Source: Ravibacter sp964562455
Lineage (GTDB): Bacteria; Bacteroidota; Bacteroidia; Cytophagales; Spirosomataceae
Length of the DNA stretch: 64,000 bases
Reading direction: 5' to 3'
Assembly: GCA_964562455.1 (NCBI GenBank)
Contig: CAZLTN010000019.1
Span: 1 to 64,000 of the forward strand
In this document: positions 33,360 through 42,902 of the stretch, in pieces
How positions within the stretch are numbered: position 1 is the first letter of the stretch
Layout of the letters: every line of letters begins with the position of its first letter
Made by a program: the position numbers and the translations under genes
Notes under the pieces: model-generated
Database searches by the model: none
What the model was told of the DNA's origin: nothing
The model's input: only the letters and a program-made list of their open reading frames with translations

Positions 33360-34859
33360 TCAGATCACCTCGAACACTTTTGTGTAAAGAGCTTTCCCGT
33401 CTACGTTACAGATACTCAGATTTAACTTTGCAAGCCCGTTTTCACGAAACACTCTTCCATGAAGAAATCCGCCCATAAGCCTGAAAAACTGATGATCAGG
33501 GTGCTTTCCACCCGTCCAGCCCATATTGGCAAAGTCCGTTCCGGCGCCGCAGCAAAACTCCCATAGATTCTCTTCCTTCCGGTAGGTTACGTGCTGCCAA
33601 TGGCTGTCTCCGTGACATAGATATAAATTTTTCTGCTTGCTAAAAAAGCTCTTCAACATGTCACCTTCGTATTTGAAACCTTTGGTAGCATGGTTATCTG
33701 TTTTATAAGAGAAATCGGGCCCGAGAATAGGCGTCGGATTGATGATCAGTTTGAATGTTGCGTGCGATTTTTCTACTGTTTCAAAGAGCCAGTCCCGCTG
33801 TTCCCTGCCAAGCACAGTCTTATCCGGACCGTCTTCCATCTTATTGTGAGAGCGATAATTTCGTCCTTCTAATAACCATATCTGGAGATCTTTTCCCCAG
33901 CAAATGGTTTTGTAAGTCTTTTCGGTCGTCGGAAATTGTTCGTTATCAAAAATTTCAAGTCCGCGTTCAAAAGAAACCAGTCCGTACCGGTCTCCTGGAG
34001 AACAGTCATCCTTCAGTGTATCATGGTCATCTTTCATAAAATAGCTTGTTACCTGCCTGAAGAAATTTCTCTGAAACGGCAGCGCAAACAACCGGTTCCA
34101 CTTGAATCTCATCAGGTCTTCCGTCAGCGCCCAGGGATATATGGCGTCGTAGTACTCGACATCGCCTGTGTGGACATAAAAATCCGGCTTTTTTAATAGC
34201 ATTGAGCGATAGATCTCATGTCCGCCTTCGCGGTTGTCCCTTCTGTGGTGCCCGTGGCAGGTTACGATGCAGAAACTGATGTCTTTCGGAAATATCTCTT
34301 CGGGAGGTGTCCCGAATTCACCGTTTATTTCGTGCGAAACTTTTGAATCACCGGTTTTGCGGGCTTTGATGGTAACGCTATAGCGTGTACCGGCCTTCAG
34401 ATCGCTAAGCTTCCATTGCTTTGTATGATCCCTGTTTTTGTCCACAGGTTCCCACCGGGTCTCTTTTGATAGCAGAGGGGATCCTGCCGGGTACCAGATC
34501 AGTTTTACTTCCCCTTCACTTCCCGGACAAGCCCCATCCATTTCCTCCAGTTTAGCTCCTTTCGGTATTTGCAGATCGTAAATGCCTGCTTCAGTAATTG
34601 TCTCCGTTTTGAGGAATTCATTAACAGAAACAAGGTCCGGGCATAGAAAAGGCGTTCCGTCTCGGTTCATGTCAGGCTTTTTCGTCAGTCTAGTCCATAT
34701 TACAACGCTTTCCTGATCTGCCCATCCATTTCTCATGCCATTTCCAAGAAAAGGGCCGGTACCCGGAGTTTGTGAAAAGCTTCTACCTGAAGGAATAATC
34801 GCTGTGAATGAAGCCATCCCCACAGTTGAGAGAAATCTCTTTCTACCTATTTTTTTCAT
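33360..34859 (-). CDS. PhoD-like metallophosphatase
   Basis: Exported phosphatase of 499 residues. The N-terminus is twin-arginine-like (GRKRFLSTVG) with a signal peptide ending near SFSQ. An N-terminal Fn3-like PhoD domain is followed by the metallophosphatase core: HTGDVEYYDA, KDDHDTLKDD, LEGRNYRSHNK, LGREQRDWL and CHGDSHWQHVT, all matching PhoD/alkaline phosphatase D signatures. It would remove phosphate from di- or monoesters in the periplasm or outside the cell. It lies 23 bases after the susD gene, so it is probably co-transcribed with the transporter pair and could trim phosphate decorations from the imported ligand. That link is inference. Confidence 0.9.
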   Translation of the reverse strand: MKKIGRKRFLSTVGMASFTAIIPSGRSFSQTPGTGPFLGNGMRNGWADQESVVIWTRLTKKPDMNRDGTPFLCPDLVSVNEFLKTETITEAGIYDLQIPKGAKLEEMDGACPGSEGEVKLIWYPAGSPLLSKETRWEPVDKNRDHTKQWKLSDLKAGTRYSVTIKARKTGDSKVSHEINGEFGTPPEEIFPKDISFCIVTCHGHHRRDNREGGHEIYRSMLLKKPDFYVHTGDVEYYDAIYPWALTEDLMRFKWNRLFALPFQRNFFRQVTSYFMKDDHDTLKDDCSPGDRYGLVSFERGLEIFDNEQFPTTEKTYKTICWGKDLQIWLLEGRNYRSHNKMEDGPDKTVLGREQRDWLFETVEKSHATFKLIINPTPILGPDFSYKTDNHATKGFKYEGDMLKSFFSKQKNLYLCHGDSHWQHVTYRKEENLWEFCCGAGTDFANMGWTGGKHPDHQFFRLMGGFLHGRVFRENGLAKLNLSICNVDGKALYTKVFEVI

Positions 34860-34882
34860 TCGAATAATCCGATTAACTGAGT

Positions 34883-36643
34883 TTAATCGATATTTCCCAA
34901 TACAGGTTCGTTCCTTTCTGCACCTACGTAACCGACATTCTGGTTAATCCGTCCGAGTGTATTGGCATTGATCAGTTTATCGTCGATCGGCCACTGGAAA
35001 TGATATGGTTCGATATGAAATTCGCGCCAGTAATTCTTTCTCGTATAAATTTCGTTAAGGTTTATGATTCGGTCATAAAACCAGTTTTTAGCAGCTATAT
35101 TGGAAAGGCTGTAACCGTTAACACCCATTTTGGCCATAATGTAGGAAACCCTGTTCAGTTCATTCTGCCGCGGCTCTTCCAATGACAATTCCCTGGCTCT
35201 TTCATCAAAAATGAAATCTATCGTAACATCCCCCGCCGAAATAAGCGGCGCTTTTGCACGCGCCCTGACGACGTTGATATCATTGGCTGCCGCGCCCTTA
35301 TCTCCCTTCCAATAATGCGCCTCTGCGCGCAGCAGGTAGGTTTCCGCCAGCCGGAAGATGTACCAGTCACCATTACTCCCATAAGGAAGGCCTGTCTGAT
35401 CGGGATGGTTGGGAGCAAATATTTTGTAGTGAGGAGTCGGATAAAACCGGACGGGAAATGCCCTGGGATCGATTGAAAAGTTTGCCGGATCTACAAGCTT
35501 GCCGTATTGAACTGACGCCGGATTATTATAAAAATATTCGTTTCGATCGACCCAATTGATATTTGCCCTTCTCAGATCCGGGGTAGTTTCCCACGTATGA
35601 TTTCCGACCGTCCAGATATCATACGCATGGTAATCACTCAAAATACAATCGGGGTTAGGATAGCCCAGAGTATCATACATGGGGCCCGAAAGAATAAACC
35701 CGATTCCGCCAGCCTTGTCACGGTTGTTGTTGGAATTATGATAGGCAGGATTATACACTCTCATCGTATAGAGACCTTCTGTCCTTGCAGTCTGCGGAGC
35801 TTCAAACCGGTCGACGAATGCCAGGATCGTTTCAGTGTTGGCTGCGATATTTTTGTTAGCCGGCCGATGAAGGTCCCAGATTACATTTCTGACCGGATTA
35901 CCGGCATCCTGCCCAAACCTCAAGGTCATTAAAGCGTAAGGGCCGCTAATAACGGTACTCGCTGCCGTTATCGCCTTATCCCACTCCATGTTGGCCAGGC
36001 AGATTTTGGACAACAGGTGGTTCCCTGCGCCTTTAGAAGGCTGGCCGGGTTCTGCGGACACAGGCATCCATTCCGCAGCCCACTCCATGTCCTTTTGAAT
36101 CTTTGCCAGGATGGCCCACCGGCTGTGCGATTTATAATCCAGCTTTGCACTTTTTACTTCTTCACCCAAAAAAGGGAGATCCCCGTAACACCCCACCAAC
36201 CGGTAATACCAATAAGATCTGTGCCACAAGGCTTCGGCCAGCACCTGGTTCCTTTTTTTCTCATCATTCCATACGATATTGTCAATCCTGCTAATGATCG
36301 TATTGGCATTTTTAATGATTATGAAAATATCGTTGATCTGGCTGACGAAACGCTGGCTGGCCTCCGATGTCGGTGTCAGCAGGCGCCAATCTGCATTACC
36401 CGCTACATTCGGTGCACCGAGTTCAGACCCCATGGTTTGGTGCGCCATAAAGTTCTTTTGTGATGTTTGTTCCCTGGTCAGATCCTTTCTCAAAGTAGCC
36501 AGAGCAGCGTCATAACCTGACGGGTTTAAAAAAACATTCTCCGGAGAAAAAAATGACCTGGGCTCTGGCTTCAAAAAATCAGTGCCGCAGGAAATCGTAA
36601 GAAAACCCAGAAAACAGAAGATATATTGAATAAATGATTTCAT
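34883..36643 (-). CDS. RagB/SusD family nutrient uptake outer membrane lipoprotein
   Basis: Surface-exposed SusD-like lipoprotein of 586 residues. The lipobox is TISC (Cys19), followed by the usual DFLKPEPRSFFSPENVF. Helical TPR-like regions include EALWHRSYWYYRLVGCYGDLPFL, and the C-terminal half carries FRLAETYLLRAEAHYWKGDK, the NVVRARAKAPL motif and FIFDERARELSLEEPRQNELNRV. The reading frame is intact, in contrast to the partner susC just upstream, which has a premature stop. It is followed by the PhoD-like gene. The ligand may be a phosphate- or ester-decorated glycan, from the neighbours only. Confidence 0.95.
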   Translation of the reverse strand: MKSFIQYIFCFLGFLTISCGTDFLKPEPRSFFSPENVFLNPSGYDAALATLRKDLTREQTSQKNFMAHQTMGSELGAPNVAGNADWRLLTPTSEASQRFVSQINDIFIIIKNANTIISRIDNIVWNDEKKRNQVLAEALWHRSYWYYRLVGCYGDLPFLGEEVKSAKLDYKSHSRWAILAKIQKDMEWAAEWMPVSAEPGQPSKGAGNHLLSKICLANMEWDKAITAASTVISGPYALMTLRFGQDAGNPVRNVIWDLHRPANKNIAANTETILAFVDRFEAPQTARTEGLYTMRVYNPAYHNSNNNRDKAGGIGFILSGPMYDTLGYPNPDCILSDYHAYDIWTVGNHTWETTPDLRRANINWVDRNEYFYNNPASVQYGKLVDPANFSIDPRAFPVRFYPTPHYKIFAPNHPDQTGLPYGSNGDWYIFRLAETYLLRAEAHYWKGDKGAAANDINVVRARAKAPLISAGDVTIDFIFDERARELSLEEPRQNELNRVSYIMAKMGVNGYSLSNIAAKNWFYDRIINLNEIYTRKNYWREFHIEPYHFQWPIDDKLINANTLGRINQNVGYVGAERNEPVLGNID

Positions 36644-36662
36644 TGGATTCAGGAAAAAAGGA

Positions 36663-37349
36663 TTAAAAAGACACGTTTACACCAACATTGTAGATCCTGG
36701 GCATCGGGCTGCCGCCGGATTCAGGATCCCATCCCGGCCAGTTGTCGAAAGAATACAGGTTCCTGATCGAACCGAACAAACGGAACTCTTTCATGAAATC
36801 CTTTAACAAAGGGACATTATAGGAAAAGGTCACATCTTGTATCCTGACATATGAGCTGGGCTTGTAAAGTTTTATCCCTCCTCCATAACCCTCTACGCGG
36901 GGATGAATACGCGGGTATTCTTCGGAGCGGTTGTCGGCTGTCCAATAGGAAAAGTTTTCAGAACTGATATTGACGATCGCCCCGGCACCCGGCACAGCCA
37001 TCGGCGCGCTAAATTCCCTGATATGCCCCAGGTCAGATCTAAGGAAAACGGAGAGCGTAAAATTGTTTAAGATTTCAAAGGTATTTCTTAGCCCGAGGCG
37101 AAAGCGCGGCTGCACATACCCGATAAATACCTTGTCCTGCAAAGCCTCGTACTTGCCGTTTTCGTCCAGGTCGCTGACTTTAAAGTCGCCCGGAAACAGA
37201 GTATACCTGGTTGCCTCCTCCTTTTCCTCCACCTGCCATACGCCCAGGATACGGTAGTTCCAAACCCGGTCGATCGCCTGTCCGGGAAACCACTCGTTCG
37301 TATAATCCGGTAACTCCCCGGTAAGTTTCTTTCCTTCCAACGTATATTC
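36663..37349 (-). pseudogene. SusC C-terminal part, downstream of in-frame TGA
   Basis: This is the last 228 residues of a SusC/RagA-type barrel, starting after a TGA at 37350-37352 in the same frame as the larger upstream part. No frameshift separates the two parts. The sequence resumes with EYTLEGKKLTGEL and continues with typical late-barrel motifs (QAIDRVWNYRILGVWQ, FPGDFKVSDLDENGKY, SYVRIQDVTFSYNVP, PRIYNVGVNVSF). It would need readthrough, or internal initiation at TTG 37340, to be made, and neither would give a working protein without the N-terminal part. Confidence 0.85.
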
Positions 37350-40181
37350 TCACCGATCACCGAAAAGGGATCTTATTTTATTACGGTTCAGGGAGAATGT
37401 CAGATCCGACTTCCACCTCAGGACGTTTGAAGAAATATTAGTAGTGTTCAGAGTGAGCTCGAATCCTTTATTCCCGAGCTCCCCGATATTGGTTGTAATA
37501 CTTTCAAACCCGGTAATCTTCGGCAGGGTACGTTTCACCAGCAGGTTCCGGGTACTCATATCATAGTAATCCAACGTCAGGAAAACTCTTTCTGAAAGAA
37601 CCGAAAGGTCCAGGCCGAGGTTGATCGATTCAGTTTCCTCCCATTTCAGTCCTGAGTTAGCGAGGCTCGACGTAAAAATACCCTGAACCACCCTGGTACC
37701 GTTATAGTATTGGTTAGAGGCCATCTGGGCCAGGGCGGAATAGGCTCCAATATCCCGGTTGCCGTTTCGTCCCCATGACAGCCGCAGTTTCAGGAAATTG
37801 ACTACATCGCTTTTAAAAAAATCCTCATTTGATATCTGCCATGCTACCGCCGCCGCAGGGAATGTCGCCCTGGGGTTTTCCTGCCCGAAGGCTGAATAGC
37901 CGTCCCGGCGTACGGAACCCGTAAAAAGATACCGGCCTTTGAAAGAATAGTTGAGCCTGGCCATCAGAGCGTCGCCTGTCACCTTGGTATCGGTAGAAGA
38001 TACGCCCGGGTTGTTACCGAACTGAATACCCGAATATCCCAATACAGGACTGGGCCGGAAAGTCTGGTTGGTAACCTGTGTAAGCCAGGTTTTGCCCTGT
38101 TCGGCGTTATGCAGCAACGTGACGTCGAAAGAGTGTTCCCCGAATTTTTTATTCCATTTCAGGACGTTGTCCACCATCCATTCAAATGAGGAGTAATCAT
38201 TTCGGGTAGCCCTTCCCTCTGCATAAACCTGTCCGCCGGTGATAGTCTCAGGAGACCAATAATTATAGTCCCGGTAGGATTCTATCCTGGGTTGAAAGGA
38301 TACCCGGTACCGGATCCCGAACGGCAGACTGATTTCCGAAAAAGCAGTTCCGAAAAGGTTGTTCACTTTCCGATCCCGTTCCTGGCCATAGTAATCCATA
38401 AGCGGGTTCCTGGCTAAATCATAGCCGCTGGGGAACCATCTTACCGAGCCGTCGTCATCCCACATCGAGCCGTAAGGGCTTACCGTTTTCATACCGTCGA
38501 GGCTGGCCTGCACCGCACTCTCATCCCTGTTAGAAAACTGTATATTGGTGCCGATTTTTAACCAGTTAACAATATTGAAATCGAGATTAAGCCGGGTACG
38601 GATAGTTGTATACTTGTCTCCCTTTATGATACCGTCATTATTCACATAACCCAAAGACCAGAAATAGGAAGAATTGCCCGTCCCTCCCCTTACATTGACG
38701 TTGCTTTCCTGGCGAAAACCCCGCTGCATTACTTCATTCCGCCAATTGACAGTTTTCCCCGCCAGGTAGTTTTCCACTTCCGTAGGCCGGAAATTCAACC
38801 TGCCCAACCATTCCTGCGTGTTATCGGGGTGCGGATTGTTGCCTGCGGCGCGCCACTGGTCTACGGTCACACCCTGCGGCAGAGCCTCAGGATTAAAATA
38901 GTAGTAATCGGGAAAGCGGTTGGAAATGGCATACCTGTAATAGTCCCTTCTGTAATTGATATAGCCTTCCGGATCGCGAACAGCAAAATCATCCCGGGCC
39001 ACTTCTGCAAACCCGGCATTTGTGGAAAAACTAACGATAGGCTTTCCCGATTTTCCTTTAATAGTCGTGATCAGGATTACTCCCGAAGCGGCCCTCGCTC
39101 CAAATACTGCGGCAGAGCTGGCGTCTTTTAGTATATCTATCGTTTCGATATCGTTCGGATTGATATCTCTTATATTTCCGTTAAAAACTACGCCGTCCAG
39201 CACGATCATGGGCGACGTTCCGGCATTGATCGAATTAGGCCCCCTTATCTCCATGGAGCTTCCTCCAGCTGCGGAGGTGCCCTGGCTAGCATTAAAACCG
39301 GCTACCGTTCCGGTCAGCATATCGGTGAGTTGAGTCATGCTCTGGTTTTTGAATACATCTGCACTTATCCGCGCCACCGAGCCGGTCAGGTCGCTCTTTT
39401 TAGCTGTTCCATAGCCGATTACCACCAATTCTTCAAGTACCTTCTGATCGGAAGCCAGCCGTATTTCCAGCGAATTTCTCTTACCTACCAAAACCTCCTG
39501 GGCTATATGTCCTACAAACGAAAATACGAGAATGGTATTCTCATCAGGGACTTCAATCGAAAAACGGCCGTTTGCATCGGTAATCATGCCCTGCTGCGTT
39601 CCTTTGACAAGGATGCTCACGCCTGGCAGAGGCTCTCCTTGTTCATCAATAACCCTACCATCTATACGTAATCTTACTACGGGCACGTTTTCCACGGAAG
39701 AGACAGTTTCACGGCGCAACGTCCGGGAAGGCAGGTATACCGATCCGGGCGCGTGCTGACCGTCCTCCGGCGATGCCTCGTTTGTCTTCTCCCCGGTTGC
39801 ACTTTCCTTCATCGTGCGGATCACAATCCGGTTCTCCACTACCTGGTAGAACAATCCGTAGGGAGCAAGGAGCTTACCGAGTACTTTTTCGAGCACCTGG
39901 CTTTCAACCTGCATACTAATGGTCTTCCGCTGCCGCGATTGGGTACCGACAAACACGAATTGTGCGCGTGTCTGCCTGGCAATCTTATCAAGGGCTTCTC
40001 CCAGCGTAGCGTTATGTAGTTTCAGTGTTACCGGTGTTTCCAGCAACTGCTGTCCATACGTCTCCCCTGCAAGGGTAATGGAAGTCATGGAACAGACCAG
40101 CAAAATAAGGTACACACTGCATCTCATAATTTTACCGATATAGTAAATCAGGTTCCCTCCGGGGGTAGCGTTTTTTTTCAT
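37350..40181 (-). pseudogene. SusC/RagA TonB-linked protein interrupted by TGA
   Basis: N-terminal 943 residues of a SusC-type TonB-dependent transporter that should be about 1172 residues. Parts in order: signal region to about residue 43, STN domain about 50-125, carboxypeptidase-regulatory-like domain about 172-250, TonB-box-like EELVVIGYG near 252, plug (MLTGTVAGFNAS, MEIRGPNSI, PMIVLDGVVF) and most of the barrel. The frame ends with SLNRNKIRSLFGDR and TGA, but the same frame continues without shift to a normal C-terminus at 36663. This fits a nonsense mutation from TGG (Trp) or CGA (Arg), a sequencing error, or readthrough. Partner genes are ECF sigma, FecR and SusD. Confidence 0.9.
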
Positions 40182-40256
40182 ACATTTGATCTGTTAAGGT
40201 TGAACGGTTCTGTTCCGGGATAGCGGTCGTTTTGTTTCGAAGCTCTCGTCCACCTT

Positions 40257-40305
40257 CCCGGCATTAAAGTTTTTTCCTGACATAGCCCGGTACCTATGCC
40301 GGGCT
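40257..40305 (-). promoter_or_regulatory. Possible switchable hairpins before susC
   Basis: Between FecR and susC, CCCGGCAT (on the minus strand at 40296-40303) can pair with ATGCCGGG (40257-40264), or an overlapping segment (40299-40305) can pair with 40284-40290. The two foldings exclude each other, as in an attenuator. On the plus strand the inner hairpin is followed by TTTTTT, but no plus-strand gene precedes it. Confidence 0.4.
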
Positions 40306-40361
40306 TTTTTGTTTTCTATTTTTTCATAGGCGCTTTAAAGGATTTCAGGTTTAGGGTCATA

Positions 40362-41384
40362 TCAGGGCTGGCAATCGATATCGGATGTCAGGTAATATCC
40401 GCCGTCATCTGTCTTCTCCACGCTGCCATTTACCGCCAGCATCAGTGTACCGAGAATACTTTCCAGCGAATCATTTTCGTCAAAATCGGCATGAACAATC
40501 GGGCAATTCTCCAGGCGGCTGTCATAGCTGATTTCCATGCCGCGGGTTCTTTTCAAAACTGCCGCCACTTCCGGGAATGTAGTATTCCGGAACCGGAGCA
40601 TCCCCTCTTTCCATGACACCATTTCAGACATGAACATTTCCTCCCGCTTATCGAGCTTATGCTGTTTTTTGTCGAATACCGCCTGCTGGTTGGGTTCCAG
40701 GTGAAGCTCCGCTTCCGGAGAACTTACCCGCACCTTGCCGGTCACCACCGCTACCGACATCGTCTTGTCTTCCCGGTAAGCCCTGATATTGAAGCTTGTA
40801 CCGAGTACGGTTGTTTTCAAAGCGCCGGACTTGATTACAAAGGGCTGATCTTCCTTACGTGCTACGTCAAAAAATGCCTCTCCCTCCAAAGTAACTTCCC
40901 TTACGTCGCCGGTAAAACGCCCGGGATAGGTCAGCCTGCTCGCCGCATTCAGCCACACTACCGAGCCGTCGTCCAGCTTCACCATTTTCCTCTCACCCAA
41001 AGCGGTAACCATCGAAAATTCGGGCCCTGAAGCGGTACGCGCCGGGTAGTATATGTAGACAATGAAAGCTGCGCAAATCAGCACTCCTATCCACGCCGCA
41101 GGGATTGCCGGACGAAGCGCTGCCGGCCATTGCATCCGGAAACGGGGAGCATTCTTTTTGCCCGTCACCGGTTCAAAATGATGATAAACATCCTGCACCG
41201 CCCCGACGGACTCTTCCCCGACCCGTATATCCTTTCCGAATTCCTCCCGGATCAGTGTCCTGACGTATTCCTCGTTACCCTCCTGGTCAAAGAACGCCAT
41301 TATCGCCGATTTTTCTTCAGGCGTACATTCGTCTGCAAGGTATTTTGCGAAGAGTTGCCGGATATTTTCCTGATCGCCTTTCAT
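40362..41384 (-). CDS. FecR-family anti-sigma regulator
   Basis: Inner-membrane anti-sigma factor of 340 residues. The start at 41384 (MKGDQENIRQLFAKYLADEC) is chosen over a longer frame whose N-terminus has no family similarity. One membrane helix (AIPAAWIGVLICAAFIVYIYYPA) separates a cytoplasmic N-terminus from the periplasmic FecR domain (KLDDGSVVWLNAASRLTYPG, EVTLEGEAFFDVARKED, TTVLGTSFNIRAYRED) and a C-terminal DUF4974/STN-like region. It would relay the signal from the SusC STN domain to the ECF sigma factor encoded 169 bases upstream. Because the susC gene is interrupted, the pathway may now be uncoupled. Confidence 0.94.
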   Translation of the reverse strand: MKGDQENIRQLFAKYLADECTPEEKSAIMAFFDQEGNEEYVRTLIREEFGKDIRVGEESVGAVQDVYHHFEPVTGKKNAPRFRMQWPAALRPAIPAAWIGVLICAAFIVYIYYPARTASGPEFSMVTALGERKMVKLDDGSVVWLNAASRLTYPGRFTGDVREVTLEGEAFFDVARKEDQPFVIKSGALKTTVLGTSFNIRAYREDKTMSVAVVTGKVRVSSPEAELHLEPNQQAVFDKKQHKLDKREEMFMSEMVSWKEGMLRFRNTTFPEVAAVLKRTRGMEISYDSRLENCPIVHADFDENDSLESILGTLMLAVNGSVEKTDDGGYYLTSDIDCQP

Positions 41385-41553
41385 TGCTTTCCGATTTTTC
41401 AGGTAAACCTCACCTGTTTGCCACTTGTTTATACCTATTACGCTTACGAGGCGGAGACCATCTGCTCGTTCATCATTTTTTATCAGAAATGCCGAAAATG
41501 AACAGGAATGCGGTTGTAACCCGTTCCTGTCCGACCGAATAGAAAATACATGC

Positions 41554-42150
41554 TTATATTGCTCCGAAAAGGATAATCCAGAAAATGACCGTATCGGCAT
41601 GGTCAGCCAGGACCTTTCTCAGGTAGCGATTGGCTTTGACGATGTGATCATTAACTGTAGAAGTAGAAATACCCAGCATCCCGGCTATTTCCTCATAGCT
41701 CCTGCCTTCTACTTTGCAAAGCAGGTAAATCTGTTTCCTGGCGGGAGGAAGCTGGTCTATCGCCCGGTTGATCAGGCCGAGACTTTCCTGGTAAAGCATC
41801 CTGTCCTCCGTATCGGTATGAGAAGCCAGGGAAGCAGCCAGCAGGCTACCGGCCATGCGTTTTTCCCTTGCTATTTTACGGAAGTGATCATACACCTTGT
41901 TTTCTGCTATCCTGTAAAGGAAAGGACCGAACGGCCTGTCGCTGTCTATCCTGTCGCGGTATTCCCAGATTTTCATAAAGATCTCCTGGAAAATTTCCTT
42001 TGAAAGCTCTTCCGACTTAATCATGCGCAACAAATGAGCGTGAAGCCTCGCTCCGTAACGATGATAAAGCGTAGTAAAAGCATCGGGATCGCCTTCTGCA
42101 AGCGCCTTCAGCAATTGTTGCTCATCAACGGCAAAACGATCGGATCCCAT
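41554..42150 (-). CDS. ECF RNA polymerase sigma factor
   Basis: Extracytoplasmic-function sigma factor of 198 residues. The start at 42150 (MGSDRFAVDEQQLLKAL) gives the usual N-terminus. Region 2 contains AEGDPDAFTTLYHRYGARLH and EIFQEIFMKIWEYRDRID; region 4 contains LPPARKQIYLLCKVEGRSYEEIA and STSTVNDHIVKANRYL. It heads the minus-strand run FecR, SusC, SusD, PhoD-like, esterase, ceramidase-like, RhaM, RhaT and likely activates the susC operon. The hydrophobic C-terminus (VIFWIILFGAI) resembles that of the other sigma factor in the window. Confidence 0.93.
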   Translation of the reverse strand: MGSDRFAVDEQQLLKALAEGDPDAFTTLYHRYGARLHAHLLRMIKSEELSKEIFQEIFMKIWEYRDRIDSDRPFGPFLYRIAENKVYDHFRKIAREKRMAGSLLAASLASHTDTEDRMLYQESLGLINRAIDQLPPARKQIYLLCKVEGRSYEEIAGMLGISTSTVNDHIVKANRYLRKVLADHADTVIFWIILFGAI

Positions 42151-42243
42151 AGAAACAAACTTAATAAAGCGCAATATTAATTTCTAAAATAGTGCGATAC
42201 TAAAATGATGACACTATTTGACAAGCACACGAACTGCCACGTT

Positions 42244-42386
42244 CATACAGAAGGTTTATCTGCGCTGAGAAGTCCCGCAGGGACGATATCTGCATAACCG
42301 CCGGTATAACCGGTGGCCCGCGGCAGAGCCCACCAGGCTGAGCCAAGTCCCGCAGGGACGACACAGATGGCGCAGCAGGGAATGTG
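42244..42386. repeat. 143-bp intergenic repeat, copy A
   Basis: First full copy of a 143-bp unit. It contains the short palindromic motif AGTCCCGCAGGGACGA twice (42271-42286 and 42346-42361), in which GTCCC pairs with GGGAC around GCA. It is non-coding; frames crossing it are repeats rather than proteins. The form recalls REP/BIME elements of Bacteroidota. Confidence 0.8.
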
Positions 42387-42466
42387 CCGCCGCTGCGCGG
42401 CTCCGTCCTCACGTAGATGCAGTTCAGCCGCAGATTCCGCTACGCTACATCCGCGGTTATGCAAAT

Positions 42467-42483
42467 TATGTCCCTTGCAGGGA
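42467..42483. repeat. Variant short palindrome
   Basis: TGTCCCTTGCAGGGACA is a 17-base palindrome related to the AGTCCCGCAGGGACGA motif, with a longer loop. It lies between copies A and B of the 143-bp unit. Confidence 0.5.
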
Positions 42484-42514
42484 CAACCCTCCGGAATCAC
42501 TTCTGTCGCGACGG

Positions 42515-42569
42515 CATACAGAAGGTTTATCTGCGCTGAGAAGTCCCGCAGGGACGATATCTGCATAAC
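42515..42569. repeat. 143-bp repeat, copy B cut by assembly gap
   Basis: The first 55 bases match the start of copies A and C exactly and then run into Ns. The true number of copies in the gap is therefore unknown. Confidence 0.8.
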
Positions 42570-42669
42570 NNNNNNNNNNNNNNNNNNNNNNNNNNNNNNN
42601 NNNNNNNNNNNNNNNNNNNNNNNNNNNNNNNNNNNNNNNNNNNNNNNNNNNNNNNNNNNNNNNNNNNNN
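42570..42669. other. Assembly gap (100 Ns)
   Basis: Exactly 100 Ns, the conventional size for a gap of unknown length. Both edges lie inside copies of the same 143-bp repeat, so the assembler probably broke on repeat identity. Confidence 0.98.
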
Positions 42670-42812
42670 CATACAGAAGGTTTATCTGCGCTGAGAAGTC
42701 CCGCAGGGACGATATCTGCATAACCGCCGGTATAACCGGTGGCCCGCGGCAGAGCCCACCAGGCTGAGCCAAGTCCCGCAGGGACGACACAGATGGCGCA
42801 GCAGGGAATGTG
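42670..42812. repeat. 143-bp intergenic repeat, copy C
   Basis: Full second copy of the 143-bp unit, base for base the same as copy A as far as I can compare by eye, again with two AGTCCCGCAGGGACGA motifs. It begins directly at the edge of the gap. Confidence 0.8.
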
Positions 42813-42902
42813 TTGCGACAGCGTACCGCCTCAACATACTCTCTTATGTACAGACGCCCGCCCCATCTCCAAGCCACCCGGTCGGTCGTCTACCCGATTT
42901 CC

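Noticed and set aside
40284..40310. Intrinsic terminator on the plus strand
   Set aside because: The stem followed by TTTTTT looks right, but no plus-strand gene lies upstream, so I listed the region only as a possible minus-strand switch.
42244..42812. Possible CRISPR array
   Set aside because: The AGTCCCGCAGGGACGA motifs are unevenly spaced, the sequence between them is itself repeated rather than unique, and no cas gene is near.
42313..42877. Open frames across the repeat cluster and N gap
   Set aside because: They are translations of the 143-bp repeat and of Ns; no independent coding evidence.
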